DNA from: Prosapia bicincta
Lineage: Eukaryota; Arthropoda; Insecta; Hemiptera; Cercopidae
Direction: 5' to 3'
Assembly: GCA_036971475.1 (NCBI GenBank)
Contig: JBAIZL010000005.1
Span: forward strand, 62,904,655-62,968,654
Length of the DNA stretch: 64,000 bases
Shown here: one piece after another, positions 15,901-30,900 of the stretch
Position numbering within the stretch: the first letter of the stretch is position 1
Layout of the letters: the number at the start of each line of letters is the position of its first letter
Program-made: the position numbers and the translations under genes
The notes under the pieces: generated by a model
Seen by the model: the letters and a program-made list of their open reading frames with translations, nothing else
The model's database searches: none
Told to the model about the DNA's origin: nothing

Positions 15901-18900
15901 TTTATATTTCGTACCGTTTTATGGGCTTTTTCTACAGCACATACAAGAAATATGTAAAGCCAATTGAACTATTAAACATTTTATAGAGTTATAGAATGAT
16001 AAAAATGTTTTAATAAATTTATATTTCGTACCGTTTTATGTGCTTTTTCTACAGCACATACAAGAAATATCTAAACCCAATTGAACTATAAAGATTTTAT
16101 AGAGTTATCGAATGATAAAAGCGTTGTAATAAATTTATATTTCGTACCGTTTTATGGGCTTTTTCTACAGCACATACAAGATATATCTAAACCCAATTGA
16201 ATTATTAAAGATTTTATAGAGTTATCGAATGATAAAAATGTTTTAATAAATTTATATTTCGTACCGTTTTATGTGCTTTTTCTACAGCACATACAATAAA
16301 TATCTAAAGCCAATTGAACTATTAAAGATTTTATAGAGTTATCGAATGATAAAAGCGTTGTAATAAATTTATATTTCGTACCGTCTTATGTGCTTTTTCT
16401 ACAGCACATACAATTAATATCTAAGGGATATTGAACTATTAAAGATTTTATAGAGTTATCGAATGATAAAAATGTTTTAATAAATTTATATTTCGTACCG
16501 TTTTATGGGCTTTTTCTACAGCACATACAAGAAAAATGTAAAGCCAATTGAACTATTAAAGATTTTATAGAGTTATAGAATGATAAAAATGTTTTAATAA
16601 ATTTATATTTCGTACCGTTTTATGTGCTTTTTCTACAGCACATACAATAAATATCTAAAGCCAATTGAACTATTAAAGATTTTATAGAGTTATCGAATGA
16701 TAAAAGCGTTGTAATAAATTTATATTTCGTACCGTCTTATGTGCTTTTTCTACAGCACATACAATAAATATCTAAAGCCAATTGAACTATTAAAGATTTT
16801 ATAGAGTTATCGAATGTTAAAAGCGTTGTAATAAATTTATATTTCGTACCGTTTTATTTGCTTTTTCTGCAGCACATACAATAAATATCTAAAGCCAATT
16901 GAACTATTAAAGATTTTATAGAGTTGTTGAATGATAAAAGCGTTGTAATAAATTTATATTTCGTACCGTTTTATGCGCTTTTTCTACAGCACATACAAGA
17001 AATATCTAAAGCCAATTGAACTATTAAAGATTTTATAGAGTTATCGAATGATAAAAATGTTTTAATAAATTTATATTTCGTACCGTTTTATGTGCTTTTT
17101 CTACAGCACATACAAGAAATATCTAAAGCCAATTGAACTATTAAAGATTTAATAGAGTTATCGAATGATAAAAGCGTTGTAATAAATTTATATTTCGTAC
17201 CGTTTTATGCGCTTTTTCTACAACACATACAAGAAATATCTAAAGCCAATTGAACTATTAAAGATTTTATAGAGTTATCGAATGATAAAAGCGTTGTAAT
17301 AAATTTATATTTCGTACCGTTTTATTTGCTTTTTCTACAGCGCATACAATAAATATCTAAAGCCATTTGAACTATTAAAGATTTTATAGAGTTATCGAAT
17401 GATAAAAGCGTTGTAATAAATTTATATTTCGTACCGTTTTATGTGCTTTTTCTACAGCGCATACAATAAATATCTAAAGCCAATTGAACTATTAAAGATT
17501 TTATAGAGTTATCGAATGATAAAAGCGTTGTAATAAATTTATATTTCGTGCCGTTTTATGTGCTTTTTCTACAGCACATACAATAAATATCTAAAGCCAT
17601 TTGAACTATTAAAGATTTTATAGAGTTATCGAATGATAAAAGCGTTGTAATAAATTTATATTTCGTACCGTTTTATGTGCTTTTTCTACAGCGCATACAA
17701 TAAATATCTAAAGCCAATTGAACTATTAAAGATTTTATAGAGTTATCGAATGATAAAAGCGTTGTAATAAATTTATATTTCGTGCCGTTTTATGTGCTTT
17801 TTCTACAGCGCATACAATAAATATCTAAAGCCATTTGAACTATTAAAGATTTTATAGAGTTATCGAATGATAAAAACGTTGTAATAAATTTATATTTCGT
17901 ACCGTTTTATTTGCTTTTTCTACAGCACATACAATAAATATCTAAAGCCATTTGAACTATTAAAGATTTTATAGAGTTATCGAATGATAAAAACGTTGTA
18001 ATAAATTTATATTTCGTACCGTTTTATGTGCTTTTTCTACAGCACATACAATAAATATCTAAAGCCAATTGAACTATTAAAGATTTTATAGAGTTATCGA
18101 ATGATAAAAGCGTTGTAATAAATTTATATTTCGTACCGTTTTATTTGCTTTTTCTACAGCGCATACAATAAATATCTAAAGCCAATTGAACTATTAAAGA
18201 TTTTATAGAGTTATCGAATGATAAAAGCGTTGTAATAAATTTATATTTCGTACCGTTTTATTTGCTTTTTCTACAGCGCATACAATAAATATCTAAAGCC
18301 ATTTGAACTATTAAAGATTTTATAGAGTTATCGAATGATAAAAGCGTTGTAATAAATTTATATTTCGTACCGTTTTATGTGCTTTTTCTACAGCGCATAC
18401 AATAAATATCTAAAGCCAATTGAACTATTAAAGATTTTATAGAGTTATCGAATGATAAAAGCGTTGTAATAAATTTATATTTCGTGCCGTTTTATGTGCT
18501 TTTTCTACAGCGCATACAATAAATATCTAAAGCCATTTGAACTATTAAAGATTTTATAGAGTTATCGAATGATAAAAGCGTTGTAATAAATTTATATTTC
18601 GTACCGTTTTATGTGCTTTTTCTACAGCGCATACAATAAATATCTAAAGCCAATTGAACTATTAAAGATTTTATAGAGTTATCGAATGATAAAAGCGTTG
18701 TAATAAATTTATATTTCGTGCCGTTTTATGTGCTTTTTCTACAGCGCATACAATAAATATCTAAAGCCATTTGAACTATTAAAGATTTTATAGAGTTATC
18801 GAATGATAAAAACGTTGTAATAAATTTATATTTCGTACCGTTTTATTTGCTTTTTCTACAGCACATACAATAAATATCTAAAGCCATTTGAACTATTAAA

Positions 18901-21900
18901 GATTTTATAGAGTTATCGAATGATAAAAACGTTGTAATAAATTTATATTTCGTACCGTTTTATGTGCTTTTTCTACAGCACATACAATAAATATCTAAAG
19001 CCAATTGAACTATTAAAGATTTTATAGAGTTATCGAATGATAAAAGCGTTGTAATAAATTTATATTTCGTACCGTTTTATTTGCTTTTTCTACAGCGCAT
19101 ACAATAAATATCTAAAGCCAATTGAACTATTAAAGATTTTATAGAGTTATCGAATGATAAAAGCGTTGTAATAAATTTATATTTCGTACCGTTTTATTTG
19201 CTTTTTCTACAGCGCATACAATAAATATCTAAAGCCATTTGAACTATTAAAGATTTTATAGAGTTATCGAATGATAAAAGCGTTGTAATAAATTTATATT
19301 TCGTACCGTTTTATTTGCTTTTTCTACAGCCCATACAATAAATATCTAAAGCCATTTGAACTATTAAAGATTTTATAGAGTTATCGAATGATAAAAGCGT
19401 TGTAATAAATTTATATTTCGTACCGTTTTATGTGCTTTTTCTACAGCACATACAATAAATATCTAAAGCCAATTGAACTATTAAAGATTTTATAGAGTTA
19501 TCGAATGATAAAAGCATTGTAATAAATTTATATTTCGTACCGTTTTATTTGCTTTTTCTACAGCGCATACAATAAATATCTAAAGCCAATTGAACTATTA
19601 AAGATTTTATAAAGTTATCGAATGATAAAAGCGTTGTAATAAATTTATATTTCGTACCGTTTTATTTGCTTTTTCTACAGCGCATACAATAAATATCTAA
19701 AGCCATTTGAACTATTAAAGATTTTATAGAGTTATCGAATGATAAAAGCGTTGTAATAAATTTATATTTCGTACCGTTTTATTTGCTTTTTCTACAGCGC
19801 ATACAATAAATATCTAAAGCCATTTGAACTATTAAAGATTTTATAGAGTTATCGAATGATAAAAGCGTTGTAATAAATTTATATTTCGTACCGTTTTATG
19901 TGCTTTTTCTACAACACATACAAGAAATATGTAAAGCCAATTGAACTATTAAAGATTTTATAGAGTTATCGAATGATAAAAGCGTTGTAATAAATTTATA
20001 TTTCGTGCCGTTTTATGTGCTTTTTCTACAGCGCATACAATAAATATCTAAAGCCATTTGAACTATTAAAGATTTTATAGAGTTATCGAATGATAAAAGC
20101 GTTGTAATAAATTTATATTTCGTACCGTTTTATTTGCTTTTTCTACAGCGCATACAATAAATATCTAAAGCCATTTGAACTATTAAAGATTTTATAGAGT
20201 TATCGAATGATAAAAGCGTTGTAATAAATTTATATTTCGTACCGTTTTATGTGCTTTTTCTACAGCGCATACAATAAATATCTAAAGCCAATTGAACTAT
20301 TAAAGGTTTTATAGAGTTATCGAATGATAAAAGCGTTGTAATAAATTTATATTTCGTGCCGTTTTATGTGCTTTTTCTACAGCGCATACAATAAATATCT
20401 AAAGCCATTTGAACTATTAAAGATTTTATAGAGTTATCGAATGATAAAAGCGTTGTAATAAATTTATATTTCGTACCGTTTTATTTGCTTTTTCTACAGC
20501 GCATACAATAAATATCTAAAGCCATTTGAACTATTAAAGATTTTATAGAGTTATCGAATGATAAAAGCGTTGTAATAAATTTATATTTCGTACCGTTTTA
20601 TGTGCTTTTTCTACAGCGCATACAATAAATATCTAAAGCCAATTGAACTATTAAAGATTTTATAGAGTTATCGAATGATAAAAGCGTTGTAATAAATTTA
20701 TATTTCGTGCCGTTTTATGTGCTTTTTCTACAGCGCATACAATAAATATCTAAAGCCATTTGAACTATTAAAGATTTTATAGAGTTATAGAATGATAAAA
20801 GCGTTGTAATAAATTTATATTTCGTACCGTTTTATGTGCTTTTTCTACAACACATACAATAAATATCTAAAGCCAATTGAACTATTAAAGATTTTATAGA
20901 GTTATCGAATGATAAAAATGTTTTAATAAATTTATATTTCGTACCGTTTTATGGGCTTTTTCTACAGCACATACAAGAAATATGTAAAGCCAATTGAACT
21001 ATTAAACATTTTATAGAGTTATAGAATGATAAAAATGTTTTAATAAATTTATATTTCGTACCGTTTTATGTCCTTTTCTACAGCACATACAAGAAATATC
21101 TAAACCCAATTGAACTATAAAGATTTTATAGAGTTATCGAATGATAAAAGCGTTGTAATAAATTTATATTTCGTACCGTTTTATGGGCTTTTTCTACAGC
21201 ACATACAAGATATATCTAAACCCAATTGAACTATTAAAGATTTTATAGAGTTATCGAATGATAAAAATGTTTTAATAAATTTATATTTCGTACCGTTTTA
21301 TGTGCTTTTTCAACAGCACATACAATAAATATCTAAAGCCAATTGAACTATTAAAGATTTTATAGAGTTATCGAATGATAAAAGCGTTGTAATAAATTTA
21401 TATTTCGTACCGTCTTATGTGCTTTTTCTACAGCACATACAATTAATATCTAAGGGATATTGAACTATTAAAGATTTTATAGAGTTATCGAATGATAAAA
21501 ATGTTTTAATAAATTTATATTTCGTACCGTTTTATGGGCTTTTTCTACAGCACATACAAGAAAAATGTAAAGCCAATTGAACTATTAAAGATTTTATAGA
21601 GTTATAGAATGATAAAAATGTTTTAATAAATTTATATTTCGTACCGTTTTATGTGCTTTTTCTACAGCACATACAATAAATATCTAAAGAAAATTGAACT
21701 ATTAAAGATTTTATAGAGTTATCGAATGATAAAAGCGTTGTAATAAATTTATATTTCGTACCGTCTTATGTGCTTTTTCTACAGCACATACAATAAATAT
21801 CTAAAGCCAATTGAACTATTAAAGATTTTATAGAGTTATCGAATGTTAAAAGCGTTGTAATAAATTTATATTTCGTACCGTTTTATTTGCTTTTTCTGCA

Positions 21901-24900
21901 GCACATACAATAAATATCTAAAGCCAATTGAACTATTAAAGATTTTATAGAGTTATCGAATGATAAAAGCGTTGTAATAAATTTATATTTCGTACCGTTT
22001 TATGTGCTTTTTCTACAGCACATACAAGAAATATCTAAAGCCAATTGAACTATTAAAGATTTTATAGAGTTGTTGAATGATAAAAGCGTTGTAATAAATT
22101 TATATTTCGTACCGTTTTATGCGCTTTTTCTACAGCACATACAAGAAATATCTAAAGCCAATTGAACTATTAAAGATTTTATAGAGTTATCGAATGATAA
22201 AAATGTTTTAATAAATTTATATTTCGTACCGTTTTATGTGCTTTTTCTACAGCACATACAAGAAATATCTAAAGCCAATTGAACTATTAAAGATTTAATA
22301 GAGTTATCGAATGATAAAAGCGTTGTAATAAATTTATATTTCGTACCGTTTTATGCGCTTTTTCTACAACACATACAAGAAATATCTAAAGCCAATTGAA
22401 CTATTAAAGATTTTATAGAGTTATCGAATGATAAAAGCGTTGTAATAAATTTATATTTCGTGCCGTTTTATGTGCTTTTTCTACAGCGCATACAATAAAT
22501 ATCTAAAGCCATTTGAACTATTAAAGATTTTATAGAGTTATCGAATGATAAAAGCGTTGTAATAAATTTATATTTCGTACCGTTTTATGTGCTTTTTCTA
22601 CAGCGCATACAATAAATATCTAAAGCCAATTGAACTATTAAAGATTTTATAGAGTTATCGAATGATAAAAGCGTTGTAATAAATTTATATTTCGTACCGT
22701 TTTATGTGCTTTTTCTACAGCGCATACAATAAATATCTAAAGCCAATTGAACTATTAAAGATTTTATAGAGTTATCGAATGATAAAAGCGTTGTAATAAA
22801 TTTATATTTCGTACCGTTTTATGTGCTTTTTCTACAGCACATACAATAAATATCTAAAGCCAATTGAACTATTAAAGATTTTATAGAGTTATCGAATGAT
22901 AAAAGCGTTGTAATAAATTTATATTTCGTGCCGTTTTATGTGCTTTTTCTACAGCGCATACAATAAATATCTAAAGCCATTTGAACTATTAAAGATTTTA
23001 TAGAGTTATCGAATGATAAAAGCGTTGTAATAAATTTATATTTCGTACCGTTTTATTTGCTTTTTCTACAGCGCATACAATAAATATCTAAAGCCATTTG
23101 AACAATTAAAGATTTTATAGAGTTATCGAATGATAAAAGCGTTGTAATAAATTTATATTTCGTACCGTTTTATGTGCTTTTTCTACAGCGCATACAATAA
23201 ATATCTAAAGCCAATTGAACTATTAAAGATTTTATAGAGTTATCGAATGATAAAAGCGTTGTAATAAATTTATATTTCGTGCCGTTTTATGTGCTTTTTC
23301 TACAGCGCATACAATAAATATCTAAAGCCATTTGAACTATTAAAGATTTTATAGAGTTATCGAATGATAAAAGCGTTGTAATAAATTTATATTTCGTACC
23401 GTTTTATTTGCTTTTTCTACAGCGCATACAATAAATATCTAAAGCCATTTGAACTATTAAAGATTTTATAGAGTTATCGAATGATAAAAGCGTTGTAATA
23501 AATTTATATTTCGTACCGTTTTATGTGCTTTTTCTACAGCGCATACAATAAATATCTAAAGCCAATTGAACTATTAAAGATTTTATAGAGTTATCGAATG
23601 ATAAAAGCGTTGTAATAAATTTATATTTCGTGCCGTTTTATGTGCTTTTTCTACAGCGCATACAATAAATATCTAAAGCCATTTGAACTATTAAAGATTT
23701 TATAGAGTTATAGAATGATAAAAGCGTTGTAATAAATTTATATTTCGTACCGTTTTATGTGCTTTTTCTACAACACATACAATAAATATCTAAAGCCAAT
23801 TGAACTATTAAAGATTTTATAGAGTTATCGAATGATAAAAATGTTTTAATAAATTTATATTTCGTACCGTTTTATGGGCTTTTTCTACAGCACATACAAG
23901 AAATATGTAAAGCCAATTGAACTATTAAACATTTTATAGAGTTATAGAATGATAAAAATGTTTTAATAAATTTATATTTCGTACCGTTTTATGTGCTTTT
24001 TCTACAGCACATACAAGAAATATCTAAACCCGATTGAACTATAAAGATTTTATAGAGTTATCGAATGATAAAAGCGTTGTAATAAATTTATATTTCGTAC
24101 CGTTTTATGGGCTTTTTCTACAGCACATACAAGATATATCTAAACCCAATTGAACTATTAAAGATTTTATAGAGTTATCGAATGATAAAAATGTTTTAAT
24201 AAATTTATATTTCGTACCGTTTTATGTGCTTTTTCTACAGCACATACAATAAATATCTAAAGCCAATTGAACTATTAAAGATTTTATAGAGTTATCGAAT
24301 GATAAAAGCGTTGTAATAAATTTATATTTCGTACCGTCTTATGTGCTTTTTCTACAGCACATACAATTAATATCTAAGGGATATTGAACTATTAAAGATT
24401 TTATAGAGTTATCGAATGATAAAAATGTTTTAATAAATTTATATTTCGTACCGTCTTATGTGCTTTTTCTACAGCACATACAATAAATATCTAAAGCCAA
24501 TTGAACTATTAAAGATTTTATAGAGTTATCGAATGTTAAAAGCGTTGTAATAAATTTATATTTCGTACCGTTTTATTTGCTTTTTCTGCAGCACATACAA
24601 TAAATATCTAAAGCCAATTGAACTATTAAAGATTTTATAGAGTTATCGAATGATAAAAGCGTTGTAATAAATTTATATTTCGTGCCGTTTTATGTGCTTT
24701 TTCTACAGCACATACAAGAAATATCTAAAGCCAATTGAACTATTAAAGATTTTATAGAGTTGTTGAATGATAAAAGCGTTGTAATAAATTTATATTTCGT
24801 ACCGTTTTATGCGCTTTTTCTACAGCACATACAAGAAATATCTAAAGCCAATTGAACTATTGAAGATTTTATAGAGTTATCGAATGATAAAAATGTTTTA

Positions 24901-27900
24901 ATAAATTTATATTTCGTACCGTTTTATGTGCTTTTTCTACAGCACATACAAGAAATATCTAAAGCCAATTGAACTATTAAAGATTTAATAGAGTTATCGA
25001 ATGATAAAAGCGTTGTAATAAATTTATATTTCGTACCGTTTTATGCGCTTTTTCTACAACACATACAAGAAATATCTAAAGCCAATTGAACTATTAAAGA
25101 TTTTATAGAGTTATCGAATGATAAAAGCGTTGTAATAAATTTATATTTCGTACCGTTTTATTTGCTTTTTCTACAGCGCATACAATAAATATCTAAAGCC
25201 ATTTGAACTATTAAAGATTTTATAGAGTTATCGAATGATAAAAGCGTTGTAATAAATTTATATTTCGTACCGTTTTATGTGCTTTTTCTACAGCGCATAC
25301 AATAAATATCTAAAGCCAATTGAACTATTAAAGATTTTATAGAGTTATCGAATGATAAAAGCGTTGTAATAAATTTATATTTCGTGCCGTTTTATGTGCT
25401 TTTTCTACAGCACATACAATAAATATCTAAAGCCATTTGAACTATTAAAGATTTTATAGAGTTATCGAATGATAAAAGCGTTGTAATAAATTTATATTTC
25501 GTACCGTTTTATGTGCTTTTTCTACAGCGCATACAATAAATATCTAAAGCCAATTGAACTATTAAAGATTTTATAGAGTTATCGAATGATAAAAGCGTTG
25601 TAATAAATTTATATTTCGTGCCGTTTTATGTGCTTTTTCTACAGCGCATACAATAAATATCTAAAGCCATTTGAACTATTAAAGATTTTATAGAGTTATC
25701 GAATGATAAAAACGTTGTAATAAATTTATATTTCGTACCGTTTTATTTGCTTTTTCTACAGCACATACAATAAATATCTAAAGCCATTTGAACTATTAAA
25801 GATTTTATAGAGTTATCGAATGATAAAAACGTTGTAATAAATTTATATTTCGTACCGTTTTATGTGCTTTTTCTACAGCACATACAATAAATATCTAAAG
25901 CCAATTGAACTATTAAAGATTTTATAGAGTTATCGAATGATAAAAGCGTTGTAATAAATTTATATTTCGTACCGTTTTATTTGCTTTTTCTACAGCGCAT
26001 ACAATAAATATCTAAAGCCAATTGAACTATTATAGATTTTATAGAGTTATCGAATGATAAAAGCGTTGTAATAAATTTATATTTCGTACCGTTTTATTTG
26101 CTTTTTCTACAGCGCATACAATAAATATCTAAAGCCATTTGAACTATTAAAGATTTTATAGAGTTATCGAATGATAAAAGCGTTGTAATAAATTTATATT
26201 TCGTACCGTTTTATGTGCTTTTTCTACAGCGCATACAATAAATATCTAAAGCCAATTGAACTATTAAAGATTTTATAGAGTTATCGAATGATAAAAGCGT
26301 TGTAATAAATTTATATTTCGTGCCGTTTTATGTGCTTTTTCTACAGCGCATACAATAAATATCTAAAGCCATTTGAACTATTAAAGATTTTATAGAGTTA
26401 TCGAATGATAAAAGCGTTGTAATAAATCTATATTTCGTACCGTTTTATGTGCTTTTTCTACAGCGCATACAATAAATATCTAAAGCCAATTGAACTATTA
26501 AAGATTTTATAGAGTTATCGAATGATAAAAGCGTTGTAATAAATTTATATTTCGTGCCGTTTTATGTGCTTTTTCTACAGCGCATACAATAAATATCTAA
26601 AGCCATTTGAACTATTAAAGATTTTATAGAGTTATCGAATGATAAAAACGTTGTAATAAATTTATATTTCGTACCGTTTTATTTGCTTTTTCTACAGCAC
26701 ATACAATAAATATCTAAAGCCATTTGAACTATTAAAGATTTTATAGAGTTATCGAATGATAAAAACGTTGTAATAAATTTATATTTCGTACCGTTTTATG
26801 TGCTTTTTCTACAGCACATACAATAAATATCTAAAGCCAATTGAACTATTAAAGATTTTATAGAGTTATCGAATGATAAAAGCGTTGTAATAAATTTATA
26901 TTTCGTACCGTTTTATTTGCTTTTTCTACAGCGCATACAATAAATATCTAAAGCCAATTGAACTATTAAAGATTTTATAGAGTTATCGAAAGATAAAAGC
27001 GTTGTAATAAATTTATATTTCGTACCGTTTTATTTGCTTTTTCTACAGCGCATACAATAAATATCTAAAGCCATTTGAACTATTAAAGATTTTATAGAGT
27101 TATCGAATGATAAAAGCGTTGTAATAAATTTATATTTCGTACCGTTTTATTTGCTTTTTCTACAGCCCATACAATAAATATCTAAAGCCATTTGAACTAT
27201 TAAAGATTTTATAGAGTTATCGAATGATAAAAGCGTTGTAATAAATTTATATTTCGTACCGTTTTATGTGCTTTTTCTACAGCACATACAATAAATATCT
27301 AAAGCCAATTGAACTATTAAAGATTTTATAGAGTTATCGAATGATAAAAGCATTGTAATAAATTTATATTTCGTACCGTTTTATTTGCTTTTTCTACAGC
27401 GCATACAATAAATATCTAAAGCCAATTGAACTATTAAAGATTTTATAAAGTTATCGAATGATAAAAGCGTTGTAATAAATTTATATTTCGTACCGTTTTA
27501 TTTGCTTTTTCTACAGCGCATACAATAAATATCTAAAGCCATTTGAACTATTAAAGATTTTATAGAGTTATCGAATGATAAAAGCGTTGTAATAAATTTA
27601 TATTTCGTACCGTTTTATTTGCTTTTTCTACAGCGCATACAATAAATATCTAAAGCCATTTGAACTATTAAAGATTTTATAGAGTTATCGAATGATAAAA
27701 GCGTTGTAATAAATTTATATTTCGTACCGTTTTATGTGCTTTTTCTACAACACATACAAGAAATATGTAAAGCCAATTGAACTATTAAAGATTTTATAGA
27801 GTTATCGAATGATAAAAGCGTTGTAATAAATTTATATTTCGTGCCGTTTTATGTGCTTTTTCTACAGCGCATACAATAAATATCTAAAGCCATTTGAACT

Positions 27901-30900
27901 ATTAAAGATTTTATAGAGTTATCGAATGATAAAAGCGTTGTAATAAATTTATATTTCGTACCGTTTTATTTGCTTTTTCTACAGCGCATACAATAAATAT
28001 CTAAAGCCATTTGAACTATTAAAGATTTTATAGAGTTATCGAATGATAAAAGCGTTGTAATAAATTTATATTTCGTACCGTTTTATGTGCTTTTTCTACA
28101 GCGCATACAATAAATATCTAAAGCCAATTGAACTATTAAAGATTTTATAGAGTTATCGAATGATAAAAGCGTTGTAATAAATTTATATTTCGTGCCGTTT
28201 TATGTGCTTTTTCTACAGCGCATACAATATATATCTAAAGCCATTTGAACTATTAAAGATTTTATAGAGTTATCGAATGATAAAAGCGTTGTAATAAATT
28301 TATATTTCGTACCGTTTTATTTGCTTTTTCTACAGCGCATACAATAAATATCTAAAGCCATTTGAACTATTAAAGATTTTATAGAGTTATCGAATGATAA
28401 AAGCGTTGTAATAAATTTATATTTCGTACCGTTTTATGTGCTTTTTCTACAGCGCATACAATAAATATCTAAAGCCAATTGAACTATTAAAGATTTTATA
28501 GAGTTATCGAATGATAAAAGCGTTGTAATAAATTTATATTTCGTGCCGTTTTATGTGCTTTTTCTACAGCGCATACAATAAATATCTAAAGCCATTTGAA
28601 CTATTAAAGATTTTATAGAGTTATAGAATGATAAAAGCGTTGTAATAAATTTATATTTCGTACCGTTTTATGTGCTTTTTCTACAACACATACAATAAAT
28701 ATCTAAAGCCAATTGAACTATTAAAGATTTTATAGAGTTATCGAATGATAAAAATGTTTTAATAAATTTATATTTCGTACCGTTTTATGGGCTTTTTCTA
28801 CAGCACATACAAGAAATATCTAAACCCAATTGAACTATAAAGATTTTATAGAGTTATCGAATGATAAAAGCGTTGTAATAAATTTATTTTTCGTACCGTT
28901 TTATGGGCTTTTTCTACAGCACATACAAGATATATCTAAACCCAATTGAACTATTAAAGATTTTATAGAGTTATCGAATGATAAAAATGTTTTAATAAAT
29001 TTATATTTCGTACCGTTTTATGTGCTTTTTCTACAGCACATACAATAAATATCTAAAGCCAATTGAACTATTAAGGATTTTATAGAGTTATCGAATGATA
29101 AAAGCGTTGTAATAAATTTATATTTCGTACCGTCTTATGTGCTTTTTCTACAGCACATACAATTAATATCTAAGGGATATTGAACTATTAAAGATTTTAT
29201 AGAGTTATCGAATGATAAAAATGTTTTAATAAATTTATATTTCGTACCGTTTTATGGGCTTTTTCTACAGCACATACAAGAAAAATGTAAAGCCAATTGA
29301 ACTATTAAAGATTTTATAGAGTTATAGAATGATAAAAATGTTTTAATAAATTTATATTTCGTACCGTTTTATGTGCTTTTTCTACAGCACATACAATAAA
29401 TATCTAAAGCCAATTGAACTATTAAAGATTTTATAGAGTTATCGAATGATAAAAGCGTTGTAATAAATTTATATTTCGTACCGTCTTATGTGCTTTTTCT
29501 ACAGCACATACAATAAATATCTAAAGCCAATTGAACTATTAAAGATTTTATAGAGTTATCGAATGTTAAAAGCGTTGTAATAAATTTATATTTCGTACCG
29601 TTTTATTTGCTTTTTCTGCAGCACATACAATAAATATCTAAAGCCAATTGAACTATTAAAGATTTTATAGAGTTATCGAATGATAAAAGCGTTGTAATAA
29701 ATTTATATTTCGTACCGTTTTATGTGCTTTTTCTACAGCACATACAAGAAATATCTAAAGCCAATTGAACTATTAAAGATTTTATAGAGTTGTTGAATGA
29801 TAAAAGCGTTGTAATAAATTTATATTTCGTACCGTTTTATGCGCTTTTTCTACAGCACATACAAGAAATATCTAAAGCCAATTGAACTATTAAAGATTTT
29901 ATAGAGTTATCGAATGATAAAAATGTTTTAATAAATTTATATTTCGTACCGTTTTATGTGCTTTTTCTACAGCACATACAAGAAATATCTAAAGCCAATT
30001 GAACTATTAAAGATTTAATAGAGTTATCGAATGATAAAAGCGTTGTAATAAATTTATATTTCGTACCGTTTTATGCGCTTTTTCTACAACACATACAAGA
30101 AATATCTAAAGCCAATTGAACTATTAAAGATTTTATAGAGTTATCGAATGATAAAAGCGTTGTAATAAATTTATATTTCGTACCGTTTTATGCGCTTTTT
30201 CTACAGCACATACAAGAAATATCTAAAGCCAATTGAACTATTAAAGATTTTATAGAGTTATCGAATGATAAAAGCGTTGTAATAAATTTATATTTCGTGC
30301 CGTTTTATGTGCTTTTTCTACAGCGCATACAATATATATCTAAAGCCATTTGAACTATTAAAGATTTTATAGAGTTATCGAATGATAAAAGCGTTGTAAT
30401 AAATTTATATTTCGTACCGTTTTATTTGCTTTTTCTACAGCGCATACAATAAATATCTAAAGCCATTTGAACTATTAAAGATTTTATAGAGTTATCGAAT
30501 GATAAAAGCGTTGTAATAAATTTATATTTCGTACCGTTTTATGTGCTTTTTCTACAGCGCATACAATAAATATCTAAAGCCAATTGAACTATTAAAGATT
30601 TTATAGAGTTATCGAATGATAAAAGCGTTGTAATAAATTTATATTTCGTGCCGTTTTATGTGCTTTTTCTACAGCGCATACAATAAATATCTAAAGCCAT
30701 TTGAACTATTAAAGATTTTATAGAGTTATAGAATGATAAAAGCGTTGTAATAAATTTATATTTCGTACCGTTTTATGTGCTTTTTCTACAACACATACAA
30801 TAAATATCTAAAGCCAATTGAACTATTAAAGATTTTATAGAGTTATCGAATGATAAAAATGTTTTAATAAATTTATATTTCGTACCGTTTTATGGGCTTT